Shown one piece after another: positions 52,100-61,911 of a stretch of 64,000 nt of DNA. Location of the stretch: assembly GCF_019083995.1 (NCBI RefSeq), contig NZ_JAHRCU010000021.1, positions 23,943-87,942 of the forward strand, written 5' to 3'. The notes beneath the pieces are model-generated. The model saw only the letters and a program-made list of their open reading frames with translations. It was not told where the DNA came from and did no database searches. Numbering within the stretch: the first letter of the stretch is position 1; the number at the start of each line of letters is the position of its first letter. The DNA comes from Roseococcus sp. SDR (GTDB lineage: Bacteria; Pseudomonadota; Alphaproteobacteria; Acetobacterales; Acetobacteraceae). The position numbers and the translations under genes were made by a program.

Positions 52100-54547
52100 A
52101 TGGGTCTGGGTCGGGGGAAGATGTGGCGGGTTGCCTTGCTGGCCAGCGTTGCCTGGGCCGGATGGCCGGCAGGGGAGGGGGGCGGCCCAGGGCCGGCAGC
52201 CGCCTGGGCTCAGGGCGCGCCCGTGGCGGCGCCGGAGCGGAGCTGGAACTTCGAGATCGGCGCGCGCCCGCTGCCTGCGGCGCTGAATGACTTCGCGCGG
52301 GTCACGGGCCTGAGCGTGGTGTTCACCCAGGCCGAGGCCAGCGGCGCGCCATCACCCGGGGTCCGCGGGCGGCTGACCGCGGAGCAGGCGCTGACCGCGC
52401 TGACGGCGGGCACGGGATTCACCTGGCAGCGCAGTGACGCGCGGACGGTGACGCTGATGCGGGTGCGGACGTCCGACGAGGCCGTGGCTCTGCCCGAGGT
52501 GCGCGTGGATGCGGGGCTTATCCCGCCCACCGCCGTGATCGGGCCGCCGCCGGCGGCCTTCGCCGGCGGGCAGGTGGCCAGCGGGACGCGGATGGGCACG
52601 CTCGGCAACCGCTCCATCTTCGACACGCCCTTCAGCACCCAGGGCTTCACCCGTGACCTGATGGCCGAGCAGCAGGGGCGCAGCCTGGGGGACGTCCTGG
52701 TCAACAATCCTTCGATCCAGACGATCAATCCCCGCACCGGCTTCATCGAATTCTATTCGATCCGCGGGTTCACCGCCGGTCCCGGGCAATTCACCTTCGA
52801 TGGCCTGAATGGCGTGGTGCCTGAGCGCATGGCCTCCATCCTGGGCGTCGAGCGCGTGGAGGTCCTGCTGGGGGCCAGCGCCGTCCTGAACGGATTGTCG
52901 CCCGGCGCCTCCCCGGGCGGCACGGTCAACCTCGTCCCGGCCCGCGCCGGGGATGCGCCGCTGAACCGCATCACGGGCCTCTACGGATCGCGCTCCAATT
53001 TCGGCGCCCTGGCGGAGATCGGCCGGCGCTATGGCGAGAATAATGAGTTCGGCGTGCGTGGCAGCTTCATGTACCGCGACGGCGAGAGCCCGGTGAGCAC
53101 GACGGGGCTGCGGCGGCTCGGCGGCTCGCTCGGGCTCGACTATCGGGGCGAGCGCTTCAGGATGTCGCTGGATGGCGGGTTCCTGAACACGGATGTCAAT
53201 CCGCCCACCAGCCTGGTCACCATCGGGACCGGCTTCCAGATCCCGAACGCGCCCAATGGGAGCAAGCGGCTCTTCCCGACCGCGGGCTATGGCGAAACCC
53301 AGGGGCTCTACATGGCCAGCCGCGCCGAATACGACGTCACCGACAGCGTCACGGCCGGGCTCGCCTATGGACGGGGCTATATCAAGGAGCTGGGCATCGC
53401 GGCCGGCCCCACCCTGCTGAGTTCGGGCGGCCTCACCCGTTATTCACCGAGCCAGTACGAGCTCTTCGTCCAGAGCCAGACGGTCGAGGCCAGCCTGCGG
53501 GCCCGGCTGCAGACGGGCCCGGTCCGCCACAACGCCGTCCTGGCCGTGAGCGGGTTGTGGCGCGATTCCGGCGACCAGGCCGCCACGCTCGGTTCCTCGG
53601 TCCTGGGCAATCTCTATGTCAGCCCCGATGTGCCGATCACGGCGCGCGTCTTCGCCGGTAATATGCCGCGCACCAGCGCCAGCCAGTTCGAGGGGGTCAC
53701 CCTGAGCGACACGGCGTCGGTCCTGAATGACCGCGTGCAGCTGACGCTCGGCCTGCGGCAGCAGCGGATCCGGCAGGAGAGCTTCGACACCTCCGGCGCG
53801 CGGACGCAGCTCTTCGTGGACAGCGCGCTGGCACCCCTGGCCGCGCTGCTCGTCAAGCCGACCGAGCGGCTTTCCCTCTACGGCAATTACGTGGAGGGGC
53901 TGAGCGTGGGGCCCATCGCGCCGGTCGGCGCCGCCAATGCCGGGCAGGCCTTCGCGCCCTTCCGGAGCGAGCAATACGAGATCGGCGCGAAATACGATTT
54001 CGACCAATTCGCCGCGACGCTGGCCGGCTTTCAGATCACCCAGCCCTCCTCCTTCATCAACCCGACCACGCTCATCTTCGGCGTGGATGGCGAGACGCGG
54101 ACGCGCGGCCTGGAGCTGAACCTCTTTGGCGAGCCCATCGCGGGGACGCGGATCCTCGCCGGCATCACGCATTTCGATGCCGAGCAGGTGCGGACGGCGG
54201 GCGGCGTCAATGACGGCAAGCGGACGCCGGGCGTGCCGCGATACCAGGCCACGGCCTATCTGGAGCAGGACATCGCCGCCGTGCCGGGCCTGACGCTGAC
54301 GGGGCGCGCCCTCTATGCCTCGGGCGCCTTCGTGGATGCGGCGGAGCGCCAGCCGCTGCCGAGCTGGACGCGCTTTGACATCGGCGCGCGCCAGACCTTT
54401 CGGATCGAGAACACACGCCTGACCGCGCGCTTCACCGTCGAGAACGTCCTCGACACCGATTACTGGGCCGCGCGCTCCAGCATCGCGGGGCAGGCCCTGG
54501 TCGGCGCGCCGCGGACCTATCTCTTCTCGCTGAGCGCGGAGTTCTGA
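52100..54547 (+). CDS. fecA: TonB-dependent ferric-siderophore receptor with signalling domain (FecA-like)
   Basis: 815 residues from ATG 52100, chosen for GGGGG at 52087-52091 and the signal peptide WRVALLASVAWAGWPAG; ATG 52082 is also possible. After the signal comes the STN signalling domain (WNFEIGARPLPAALNDFARVTGLSVVF, LTAEQALTALTAGTGFTW), which contacts FecR. The plug (GRSLGDVLVNNPSIQTINPRTGFIEFYSIRGF, VERVEVLLGASAVLNGLSPGASPGGTVNLV) and a barrel ending in LFSLSAEF follow. Imports a ferric siderophore and signals to FecI/FecR. Confidence 0.92.
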   Translation: MGLGRGKMWRVALLASVAWAGWPAGEGGGPGPAAAWAQGAPVAAPERSWNFEIGARPLPAALNDFARVTGLSVVFTQAEASGAPSPGVRGRLTAEQALTALTAGTGFTWQRSDARTVTLMRVRTSDEAVALPEVRVDAGLIPPTAVIGPPPAAFAGGQVASGTRMGTLGNRSIFDTPFSTQGFTRDLMAEQQGRSLGDVLVNNPSIQTINPRTGFIEFYSIRGFTAGPGQFTFDGLNGVVPERMASILGVERVEVLLGASAVLNGLSPGASPGGTVNLVPARAGDAPLNRITGLYGSRSNFGALAEIGRRYGENNEFGVRGSFMYRDGESPVSTTGLRRLGGSLGLDYRGERFRMSLDGGFLNTDVNPPTSLVTIGTGFQIPNAPNGSKRLFPTAGYGETQGLYMASRAEYDVTDSVTAGLAYGRGYIKELGIAAGPTLLSSGGLTRYSPSQYELFVQSQTVEASLRARLQTGPVRHNAVLAVSGLWRDSGDQAATLGSSVLGNLYVSPDVPITARVFAGNMPRTSASQFEGVTLSDTASVLNDRVQLTLGLRQQRIRQESFDTSGARTQLFVDSALAPLAALLVKPTERLSLYGNYVEGLSVGPIAPVGAANAGQAFAPFRSEQYEIGAKYDFDQFAATLAGFQITQPSSFINPTTLIFGVDGETRTRGLELNLFGEPIAGTRILAGITHFDAEQVRTAGGVNDGKRTPGVPRYQATAYLEQDIAAVPGLTLTGRALYASGAFVDAAERQPLPSWTRFDIGARQTFRIENTRLTARFTVENVLDTDYWAARSSIAGQALVGAPRTYLFSLSAEF

Positions 54548-54552
54548 CGGCC

Positions 54553-55425
54553 ATGGATCGGCTGGCAGCGCCCCATGCGGATAGGCCAGCCGGGCCGGGC
54601 CTGGCCGAGGCCCTGGCCGGCATCGCGCGGCACCTGCCGGATCTGCGCGCCGAGGCGGGGCCGCCCGGGCCCGGCGCCTTCACCCCCGCGATGCTGGCCG
54701 GCGCGGACCCTCTGGCCCTGCAATCCCTGCTGGACGCCGAAGCCCGCATCCACCCCGGCCTGGACCGCAAGGCCCAGGCCGCCTTCGCGATCAGCCGGGC
54801 GGCGCGCAGCCTGGCCCATGCGCTGGCCGGCCTGCTCGTGCTGCGCGGCGAGGTGCCGCGGCTCACGCCCGATACGGTCGCGTTCCGTGCCGAACTCTAC
54901 AGCTGGGAGCATGGCGGCAAGGCCGGCCAATCCGTGCGCCATATCGTCCGCATCGCTCCTGGCCAACCGCTCCTCGCGGGCACGCCGGCCGCGCTGCAGG
55001 AGGCCTTCCACGATGCGCTCGTCGCGGCGATGTCCCCGGTGGTGGCGGCCCTTCACCGTGCCGCCGGCCTCTCGCCCGGCGCGCTGTGGCGGTTGGTCGC
55101 CGACATGGTTTGCCTGTCCTTCCTGAATGTGGGCGAGCAAGCCGGCGACGTCCTCCACGCGCAGGCGGCGGCGCTGGCCATCACGCGGCGCCCGGGCTCG
55201 CGGCTGCACAACCCGGTCTCAGGCTTCCAGCGCATCACGCTGCCCGATCCCGCCGACCCGGACCGCATCCTCGCCGAGCGTTGGTTCATCACGCGCGGGG
55301 GCTGCTGCCGCTGGTACACCCATCCGGAGGGCGAGACCTGCGCCGTCTGTGTCCTGCTCACACCGGAGCGGCAGCAGGCGCGGCTGCGCGAGCATCTGCG
55401 CCGGGCGCATGAGGCGACGGCATGA
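54553..55425 (+). CDS. fhuF: Siderophore-iron reductase, FhuF-like
   Basis: 290 residues from ATG 54553. The C-terminal 2Fe-2S motif is Cys251-Cys252 then Cys263-x-x-Cys266 (GGCCRWYTHPEGETCAVC), the signature of FhuF-type ferric reductases. The remainder is helical. It releases iron from imported siderophore by reduction in the cytoplasm. Overlaps the next gene by 4 bases. Confidence 0.85.
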   Translation: MDRLAAPHADRPAGPGLAEALAGIARHLPDLRAEAGPPGPGAFTPAMLAGADPLALQSLLDAEARIHPGLDRKAQAAFAISRAARSLAHALAGLLVLRGEVPRLTPDTVAFRAELYSWEHGGKAGQSVRHIVRIAPGQPLLAGTPAALQEAFHDALVAAMSPVVAALHRAAGLSPGALWRLVADMVCLSFLNVGEQAGDVLHAQAAALAITRRPGSRLHNPVSGFQRITLPDPADPDRILAERWFITRGGCCRWYTHPEGETCAVCVLLTPERQQARLREHLRRAHEATA

Positions 55426-56363
55426 TCGGGCGACGGGCGCTGGGCGTGTGGCTGGCCGGCTGGCCGGCGGCGGCCGGGGCGGCGAGCCTGGCCGATGGGC
55501 TGGGCCGTGAGCTGCGCCTGGCGGCGCCGCCACGGCGCATCGTCTCGCTGAATGGCAGTGCCGAGGCGCAGTTGCTCATGCTGGGCGTGCGGCCCATCGG
55601 AACCAATCTCATCCATCGCGGCTACCGCGCCCATATGCGCTGGCTGCTGGGCGATGCCGCCGCGCCGGCCGGGGTGATGAATGCCGACTGGACACCCGAT
55701 GCCGAGGCCATCCTGGCGCTCGACCCGGAGCTGGTGATCACCTGGTCGGCCGACCACGCCGCGACGCTGGGCCGCCATGTGCCCGTCTTCGTGATGCCCG
55801 TGCTGCACAGCATCGCGGATGTCCGCGCCAATCTGCGCGCGCTCGGCGCCCTGCTGGACCGCGACGCCGAGGCCGAGGCCGTCATCGCCGCCTTCGATGC
55901 GCGTCTCGCCGCCTATGCGCGCCTCGCGCCGCGGCGGCGCACGCTGATGAGCGTCTCCTTCACGGGCAACCGGCGCTACGCCTTCACCGCCGACAGCCTG
56001 CTGACCGAGGTGCTGGGCACCATCGCCGAGACGCGCCGTGTCGCGCCCCATGCCCGTCTCGCCTGGGTGGAGGGCGGTATCGAGACCATCCATCGCGCCG
56101 ATCCCGATGCCATCCTGCTGATCCATTGGGCCAGCGCGCCGCAGGCCGATGCGGCGGACGCGCCGGTGCAGGATCGCCTGTGGCGGCGCCTGCGGGCCGT
56201 CCGGGAGGGGCGCGTGATCCCGGTCAACGGCTTCGAGGCGCTGGCCTTCCAGTCGATTCCCACCGCCGCCCGCCTGCTCGATACCGTGGCGCCGCGCCTC
56301 TATCCCGACATCTTCCCCGCCGCGCTGGACGAGGCGCGGATCATGGCGCCGCGGGGGGGCTGA
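55422..56363 (+). CDS. fecB: Ferric-siderophore ABC transporter substrate-binding protein (FecB-like)
   Basis: 313 residues from ATG 55422 with a signal (GRRALGVWLAGWPAAAGAASLA). Type III binding protein: GRELRLAAPPRRIVSLNGSAEAQLLMLGVRPIGTNLIHRG, ALDPELVITWSADHAATLG, and a long central helix. Periplasmic capture of ferric siderophore for FecCDE. Same operon as FhuF. Confidence 0.87.
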   Translation: MIGRRALGVWLAGWPAAAGAASLADGLGRELRLAAPPRRIVSLNGSAEAQLLMLGVRPIGTNLIHRGYRAHMRWLLGDAAAPAGVMNADWTPDAEAILALDPELVITWSADHAATLGRHVPVFVMPVLHSIADVRANLRALGALLDRDAEAEAVIAAFDARLAAYARLAPRRRTLMSVSFTGNRRYAFTADSLLTEVLGTIAETRRVAPHARLAWVEGGIETIHRADPDAILLIHWASAPQADAADAPVQDRLWRRLRAVREGRVIPVNGFEALAFQSIPTAARLLDTVAPRLYPDIFPAALDEARIMAPRGG

Positions 56364-56367
56364 CCGC

Positions 56368-57384
56368 ATGCAAGGCCTTGCCGCCGCGCCGTCGCGCGCC
56401 CGTCTCCCCTTCGCCACGCTGCTGGGCGGGCTGTGCGGCGTCCTGGCCCTCACGCTGCTGCTCTCGCTCACGCGCGGGATCGTGCCGCTGCCATGGACCG
56501 AGGCGCTGGCCGCGCTGGCCGATCCGCGCGGCGAGAGCTTCGCCGCCATCCTGGTCTGGGATGTGCGGCTGCCGCGGGCGGGCCTCGCCGCGCTCGCCGG
56601 GGCCTCGCTGGCCGCCGCCGGCGTGCTGCTGCAGGGCGCGCTGCGCAACGACCTGGCCGATCCCGGCCTGCTGGGCGTGGCGTCCGGCGCCTCGCTCGCG
56701 GTCGCCATCGGCATCGTCTTCCTGCATGCCGCGCCCACGGCGCTGCCGGGCTTCGCCCTGGCCGGCGGGCTCGGCGCGGGGGTCGTGGTCCTTGGCGCGC
56801 AGCGGCTCTCGCGCGATCCGGTGCGCATGATCCTGATCGGCGCGGCGCTGGCGGCCCTGTTCTCCGCGATGATCGTGCTCGTCATCGTCCTGGGCAACGA
56901 GTTCCAGCTGCGCACCATCCATGCCTTCCTGATCGGCAGCCTGATCGGGCGCGGCATGTCGGACCTGTTGCGCCTGCTGGTCCTGACGGCGATCCTGCTG
57001 CCCGCCGCGCTGCTCTTTTCGCGCGCGCTGGATGTGCTGCGGCTGGGCGAGGAGATGGCGGCGGGCCTCGGCGTCAACGTGTTTCGCCTGCGCCTGCTGC
57101 TGCTGCTGACGGCGATCGGCCTGACGGCGCCGGTGGTGGCGAGCTGCGGGCCGATCGGCTTCATCGCGCTGGTGGCGCCGCATCTGGCGCGCGCCCTGCT
57201 GGGCGGTGCGGATGCGGCGCGCGTGCTGCCGCTGGCGATGCTCATCGGCGCCGTGCTGCTCACCACCGCCGACCTGCTGGCGCGGGAGGCCGTCGCGCCG
57301 GCCGAGCTGCCGGTCGGCCTGGTCGTCACCGCGCTCGGCGCGCCGGCGGCGATCCTGCTGCTGCGCCGGCACCTCGCGCCATGA
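56368..57384 (+). CDS. Iron-siderophore ABC transporter permease (FecCD family, first)
   Basis: 338 residues from ATG 56368. FecCD family: LVWDVRLPRAGLAALAGASLAAAGVLLQGALRNDLADPGLLGVASGASLAV, SLIGRGMSDL, VASCGPIGFIALVAPHLARALLGGADAARVLPLAML and ELPVGLVVTALGAPAAILLL. About ten membrane segments. The four-base overlap links it to the second permease. Confidence 0.9.
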   Translation: MQGLAAAPSRARLPFATLLGGLCGVLALTLLLSLTRGIVPLPWTEALAALADPRGESFAAILVWDVRLPRAGLAALAGASLAAAGVLLQGALRNDLADPGLLGVASGASLAVAIGIVFLHAAPTALPGFALAGGLGAGVVVLGAQRLSRDPVRMILIGAALAALFSAMIVLVIVLGNEFQLRTIHAFLIGSLIGRGMSDLLRLLVLTAILLPAALLFSRALDVLRLGEEMAAGLGVNVFRLRLLLLLTAIGLTAPVVASCGPIGFIALVAPHLARALLGGADAARVLPLAMLIGAVLLTTADLLAREAVAPAELPVGLVVTALGAPAAILLLRRHLAP

Positions 57385-58400
57385 CGGGCCGCGCGCCCTG
57401 GCCGATGCTCGCCGGCCTCCTCCTGCTCACCGCCGTGGCGCATCTGACCACCGGGCCGGTGGCGATCCCGCTGGCGGAGCTGCCGGACCATGTCATCGTG
57501 CATGCGGTGCGCCTGCCGCGCCTCATCGTCGTGCTGCTGGCGGGCGCCATGCTCGGCCTGGCCGGCGCGCTGCTGCAGACCGTCACCCGCAACCCGCTGG
57601 CCGAGCCCGGGCTGATGGGGGTCTCCGCCGGGGCGGTGCTGGCGATCGTCCTCGCCATCATCGCCGCCTCCCGCATCGAGGGGCTCGGGATGGTGCGCGA
57701 CACCGGCTGGCACCTGGGCCTGGCCGGCGTAGCGGGCGGCATGCTGGCGGGCGCGCTGACCTATGCGCTGAGCCGCCGGCATGGCGTGAGCCGCCCGGTG
57801 CTGCTGGTGCTGATGGGCGTGCTGGTGGCCGGCAGCGCCTCGGCCGTCACCTCCATGCTGCTGCTGACGGCGGATGACAACCAGCTTCGCCTGGTGCTGC
57901 ATTGGACGATCGGCAGCACGAATGGCCGCGGCTGGGTGCATGTCGAGATGCTGGCGCCCTATGCCGCGGCGGGCCTCTCCATGGGCCTGCTCTCGGCCGG
58001 CATCGCCAATGCGCTGCAATTGGGCGATGGCGTCGCCGCCTGTCTCGGCCTGCGCGTCGAGCCGGCGCGGCTGATGCTGATCTTCGCCGCCGCGGTGCTG
58101 ACGGCGGGCGCGGTCTCGGTGGTGGGCGGCATCGGCTTTGTCGGGCTGATCGGGCCGCATCTGGCGCGCATGCTGGTGGGCAACGACGCGCGGCGGCTCT
58201 TCCCGGCGGCCGCGCTGGTCGCGGCCCTGCTGCTGACGCTGGCCGATCTCGGCGCGCGCAGCCTGCCGCTGGGCTGGATCGAGGCTTGGTCGCGCTCGCC
58301 CGTCACCGCGCCGAGCGGCATTCCCGTGGGTGTCGTCACGCCGCTGCTGGGCGTGCCCTTCTTCCTCTGGCTGGTCTTCGCGCACAGGCCCCGCGCATGA
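57381..58400 (+). CDS. Iron-siderophore ABC transporter permease (FecCD family, second)
   Basis: 339 residues from ATG 57381. Blocks parallel to its partner: HAVRLPRLIVVLLAGAMLGLAGALLQTVTRNPLAEPGLMGVSAGAVLAIV, WTIGSTNGRGWVHVEMLAPY, VGGIGFVGLIGPHLARMLVGNDARRLFPAAAL and GIPVGVVTPLLGVPFFLWLVF. The two form a heterodimeric channel, as in FecC/FecD. Confidence 0.9.
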   Translation: MTGRAPWPMLAGLLLLTAVAHLTTGPVAIPLAELPDHVIVHAVRLPRLIVVLLAGAMLGLAGALLQTVTRNPLAEPGLMGVSAGAVLAIVLAIIAASRIEGLGMVRDTGWHLGLAGVAGGMLAGALTYALSRRHGVSRPVLLVLMGVLVAGSASAVTSMLLLTADDNQLRLVLHWTIGSTNGRGWVHVEMLAPYAAAGLSMGLLSAGIANALQLGDGVAACLGLRVEPARLMLIFAAAVLTAGAVSVVGGIGFVGLIGPHLARMLVGNDARRLFPAAALVAALLLTLADLGARSLPLGWIEAWSRSPVTAPSGIPVGVVTPLLGVPFFLWLVFAHRPRA

Positions 58401-59221
58401 TGCTGGCCCCCAACCCCGAGACCGGCCTGCGCGCGGAGGCGCTCTCAGTCGGCTATGGCGATCGCGCGGTGCTGGAGCGCGTGGCGCTGCATCTGCCGCG
58501 CGGGGGTATTACCGCGCTGGTCGGGCCCAATGGCTCGGGCAAGTCCACGCTGCTCAAGGCGCTGGCGCGGATCATGGCGCCGAGCGGGGGCACGGTGCTG
58601 CTGGAGGGGCAGGCCATCGCGCGGCTGCCCTCGGCCGAGGTGGCGCGGCGCCTGGCCGTGCTGCCGCAGGCCCCGGTGGCGCCCGCCGGGATGACGGTGG
58701 CGGAGCTGGTGGAGCAGGGGCGCTATCCGCATGCGGGGCCGCTGCGCATGCTGCGCCGGCAGGACCATGACGCGATCCGCGACGCGCTGGCGGCGACGGG
58801 CATGACCGGCTTCGCGGGCCGCGCGCTCGATGAACTCTCGGGCGGCGAGCGCCAGCGCGCCTGGATCGCCCTGACACTCGCGCAGGACACGCCCTGGCTG
58901 CTGCTGGACGAGCCCACCACCTTCCTCGACATCGGCCATCAGCTCGAAGTGCTGGAGCTGGTGGCGCGGCTGAATCGCGAGCGCGGCATCACCGTGCTGA
59001 TGGTGCTGCACGACCTGGCCCAGGCGGCGCGCTTCGCCGATCGCCTTGTGGTGCTGCATGGCGGGCGGCTGCACAGCGAGGGCCCGCCCGGCACCGTGCT
59101 GACGCCCGCCATGCTGGCCGAGGTCTTTCGCATCGAGGCGCGCATCATTCCTGACGCCGAGACCGGCCGTCCCCACATGCTGCCCATCCGCCACCTGCCT
59201 GATGGGGCCCCCGCATGCTGA
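58397..59221 (+). CDS. fecE: Iron-siderophore ABC transporter ATPase (FecE-like)
   Basis: 274 residues from ATG 58397 (next codon ATG too), overlapping the permease stop. Walker A GPNGSGKST, YPHAGPLRMLRRQDH before the signature LSGGERQRAWIALTLAQ, Walker B LLLDEPTTFLDIGHQLEVLEL, and switch His in MVLHDLAQAARFAD. Typical of FecE/FepC. It ends 7 bases into the next gene. Confidence 0.92.
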   Translation: MMLAPNPETGLRAEALSVGYGDRAVLERVALHLPRGGITALVGPNGSGKSTLLKALARIMAPSGGTVLLEGQAIARLPSAEVARRLAVLPQAPVAPAGMTVAELVEQGRYPHAGPLRMLRRQDHDAIRDALAATGMTGFAGRALDELSGGERQRAWIALTLAQDTPWLLLDEPTTFLDIGHQLEVLELVARLNRERGITVLMVLHDLAQAARFADRLVVLHGGRLHSEGPPGTVLTPAMLAEVFRIEARIIPDAETGRPHMLPIRHLPDGAPAC

Positions 59222-60990
59222 GGCAATTCCTGGACTTCTACCGCCCGCACAAGCGCCTGGTCGCGCTCGACTTCGGCTGCGCCGCGCTGTCGGGCATGCT
59301 GGAGCTGGGCTTCCCGATGGCGGTGCGCGCCTTCATCGACCATCTGCTGCCGACCGGCGACATGAACCTGATCGTCCTCGCCGTTCTGGCGCTGCTGACA
59401 GTCTATGTCGCCAATGCGGGGCTGATGGCGGTGGTCACCTATTGGGGCCATGTGCTCGGCATCGCGATCGAGACGGAGCTGCGCCGCCGCGCCTTCGACC
59501 ATCTGCTGACGCTCTCGCACCGCTTCTACGACAGCGAGAAGACCGGCCATCTGGTCGGCCGCGTCACCAAGAACCTGGAGGATATCGGCGAGGTCGCGCA
59601 TCACGGGCCGGAGGATCTGCTCATCGCGATCCTGACCTTCGCCGGCGCCTTCGCGCTGATGCTCTGGGTCAGCCTGCCGCTGGCGCTGATGACGCTGCTG
59701 ATCGTGCCCGTCATCGGCTGGGTCGTGGCGCATTATGGCGGGCGGATGACGGCGAACTGGCAGGCGCAGTTCGGCCGCGTCGGCGCCTTCAACGCGCGCA
59801 TCGAGGAGGCGGTCGGCGGCATCCGCGTGGTCAAGGCCTTCGGCCGCGAGGCGCATGAGCGCGCGCTCTTCGCCGCCGACAATGCGCGCTACCGCGACAC
59901 CAAGCTCGACGCCTATCGCATCATGGCGGCGAGCATGACGCTGAACTATCTCGGCATGCGGCTGGTGCAGCTTTTCGTGATGCTGGTGGGCGCGGTGCTC
60001 ATCGTGCGGGGCAGCATGAGCACGGGCGATTTCGTGGCCTTCCTGCTGCTGGTCAGCGTGTTCTACCGCCCGCTCGAGAAGATCAACGCGGTGATCGAGA
60101 CCTATCCCAAGGGCATCGCGGGGTTCCGCAGCTATCTCGACCTGATGGCGACCCAGGCCGACATCGCCGACCGGCCGGAGGCGCGCGAGATGGGCCCGCT
60201 GCGCGGCGAGGTGCGCTTCGAGGGCGTGCGCTTCGGCTACGCGCCGGACCGCCCGGTGCTGCGCGGCCTCGACCTCGCCATCGCGGCGGGCAGCACGGTG
60301 GCGCTGGTGGGGCCCTCGGGCGCGGGCAAGACGACCATCGCCGCGCTGCTGCCGCGCTTCTACGATGTGGATGCGGGGCGCATCACCATCGACGGCACCG
60401 ACATCCGCGACATGACGCTGGCCTCGCTGCGCGGGCAGATCGGCGTGGTGCAGCAGGATGTGTTCCTCTTCGCCGGCACGCTGCGCGAGAACATCGCCTA
60501 TGGCCGGCTCGGCGCCTCGGATGCCGAGATCCTGGAGGCGGCGCGGCGCGCGCGGCTGGATGCGCTGATCGCCGAATTGCCGGCGGGCCTCGACACGCTG
60601 GTCGGCGAGCGCGGCGTGAAGCTCTCGGGCGGGCAGAAGCAGCGCCTGGCCATCGCGCGCATGTTCCTCAAGAACCCGCCCATCCTGATCCTGGACGAGG
60701 CGACCAGCGCGCTCGACACCGAGACGGAGCGTGCCATCCAGGCCTCGCTGGCCGAGCTGGCGCGCGGGCGGACCACGCTGGTCATTGCGCATCGCCTGGC
60801 CACCATCCGCAACGCCGACCGCATCGTGGTGGTGACGGAGCAGGGCATCGTGGAGCAGGGCGCGCATCCCGAACTGCTCGCCCGGGGCGGGGTCTACCGC
60901 GCCCTGCACGACGCGCAATTCGCCTTGGAACCGCAGCACGATGGCGCGGCCAGCCTGCCACTTGGCGCCGCGCAGGCAGGACCCCGCTGA
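59215..60990 (+). CDS. ABC exporter (fused membrane and ATPase domains), siderophore-associated
   Basis: 591 residues from ATG 59215. N-terminal six-helix exporter domain (about 1-310) and ATPase (about 325-570): Walker A GPSGAGKTT, signature LSGGQKQRLAIARMF, Walker B ILILDEATSALDTETE, and VIAHRLATIRNADRI. A homodimer is expected. In an iron-uptake operon it may export a siderophore or return desferri-siderophore, or act like YbtPQ as an importer; no siderophore synthesis gene is in the window. Confidence 0.85.
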   Translation: MLRQFLDFYRPHKRLVALDFGCAALSGMLELGFPMAVRAFIDHLLPTGDMNLIVLAVLALLTVYVANAGLMAVVTYWGHVLGIAIETELRRRAFDHLLTLSHRFYDSEKTGHLVGRVTKNLEDIGEVAHHGPEDLLIAILTFAGAFALMLWVSLPLALMTLLIVPVIGWVVAHYGGRMTANWQAQFGRVGAFNARIEEAVGGIRVVKAFGREAHERALFAADNARYRDTKLDAYRIMAASMTLNYLGMRLVQLFVMLVGAVLIVRGSMSTGDFVAFLLLVSVFYRPLEKINAVIETYPKGIAGFRSYLDLMATQADIADRPEAREMGPLRGEVRFEGVRFGYAPDRPVLRGLDLAIAAGSTVALVGPSGAGKTTIAALLPRFYDVDAGRITIDGTDIRDMTLASLRGQIGVVQQDVFLFAGTLRENIAYGRLGASDAEILEAARRARLDALIAELPAGLDTLVGERGVKLSGGQKQRLAIARMFLKNPPILILDEATSALDTETERAIQASLAELARGRTTLVIAHRLATIRNADRIVVVTEQGIVEQGAHPELLARGGVYRALHDAQFALEPQHDGAASLPLGAAQAGPR

Positions 60991-60991
60991 C

Positions 60992-61555
60992 ATGGCCGAA
61001 ACCCACGACCCCATCACCCCCGCCTTCGCCGCCTTCCTGGCCGCGCAGCCGGTGTTCTTCGTCGCGAGCGCGGCTGCCGGCGCGCGCGTCAACCTGTCGC
61101 CCAAGGGGCAGGACAGCCTGCGGGTGCTCGATGCCCGCCATGTCGCCTACCTGGACTTCACGGGCAGTGGTGCGGAAACCGCGGCGCATCTGAAGGCCGA
61201 TGGAAGGATCGTCCTGATGGCCTGCGCCTTCGAAGGCCCACCGCAGATCCTGCGCCTGTGGGGCCGCGGCCAGACCCTCTGGCGCGACACGCCGGAGCAT
61301 GCCGCGCTGCTGCCCCGCTTCGGCGAGGCCGCGGCGCACCCCGGCATCCGCGCCATCATCCGCATCGCGGTGGAGGCGGCGAAGACGTCCTGCGGCTACG
61401 CCGTGCCGATGATGCGCCTGGAGAAGCCGCGCAACGGGCTGACCCGCTGGGCCGCGAAGCAGGGGGAGGCCGCGCTCGCGGAGTATCGCCGCGAGAACAA
61501 TGCGATGAGCCTTGATGGCCTGCCCACCGGGCTGCCGCCGGAGGTGCCGTCGTGA
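60992..61555 (+). CDS. Pyridoxamine 5'-phosphate oxidase-family flavin/haem-binding protein
   Basis: 187 residues from ATG 60992, two bases after the exporter. Split-barrel fold: AFAAFLAAQPVFFVASAAAGARVNLSPKGQDSLRVLDARHVAYLDFTGSGAETAAHL and KTSCGYAVPMM near the C-terminus. FMN-dependent reductase or haem-binding relatives are known. In this operon a role in iron release is possible. Overlaps the next GTG start by 4 bases. Confidence 0.8.
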   Translation: MAETHDPITPAFAAFLAAQPVFFVASAAAGARVNLSPKGQDSLRVLDARHVAYLDFTGSGAETAAHLKADGRIVLMACAFEGPPQILRLWGRGQTLWRDTPEHAALLPRFGEAAAHPGIRAIIRIAVEAAKTSCGYAVPMMRLEKPRNGLTRWAAKQGEAALAEYRRENNAMSLDGLPTGLPPEVPS

Positions 61556-61911
61556 GGATCGCCCCTGTCGCGACACCCATCCGGCTGGCCGCCCGCGCGC
61601 TGCCCTCAACCGCGGGTTTCGACGCGCGCATGGGACCGCTGGTCGGCCAGCCGGAGGCGGCGGTGATCCGGGCGCTCGACGTGCCGGCGCGCAGCACCAA
61701 GGCCGGCGGCCCGCGCTTCATCGAATACGAGCGCCGGCGCGTCGTCGGCACGCCCGCGCCGGCGGCCTGGCGCTGGGGCAGCCCCTTTGCCGGGGCGTTC
61801 ATCGAGACGCGTGACGGCCGCCTGACCTTCGCCCTGCGGGAGGGCCGCGTCGAGCGCTTCGACCGCCGCGGCAATGACCGCCTTGCCCTGCCCGGAGACC
61901 CCTCGACATGA
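61552..61911 (+). CDS. Hypothetical protein in the iron operon
   Basis: 119 residues from GTG 61552. No domain recognised; composition is Arg- and Pro-rich with an ERRRVVGTPAPAAWRWGSPFAGAFIETRDGRLTFALREGRVERFDRRG core that looks like short beta-strands. No signal peptide. Overlaps neighbours by 4 bases on both sides, so it is translated with the operon. Confidence 0.6.
   Translation: MRIAPVATPIRLAARALPSTAGFDARMGPLVGQPEAAVIRALDVPARSTKAGGPRFIEYERRRVVGTPAPAAWRWGSPFAGAFIETRDGRLTFALREGRVERFDRRGNDRLALPGDPST

Noticed and set aside
55053..58385. 1110-codon open frame on the minus strand
   Set aside because: It is antisense to fhuF, fecB and both permease genes, all of which have clear family motifs; the frame is open only because of the high GC content.
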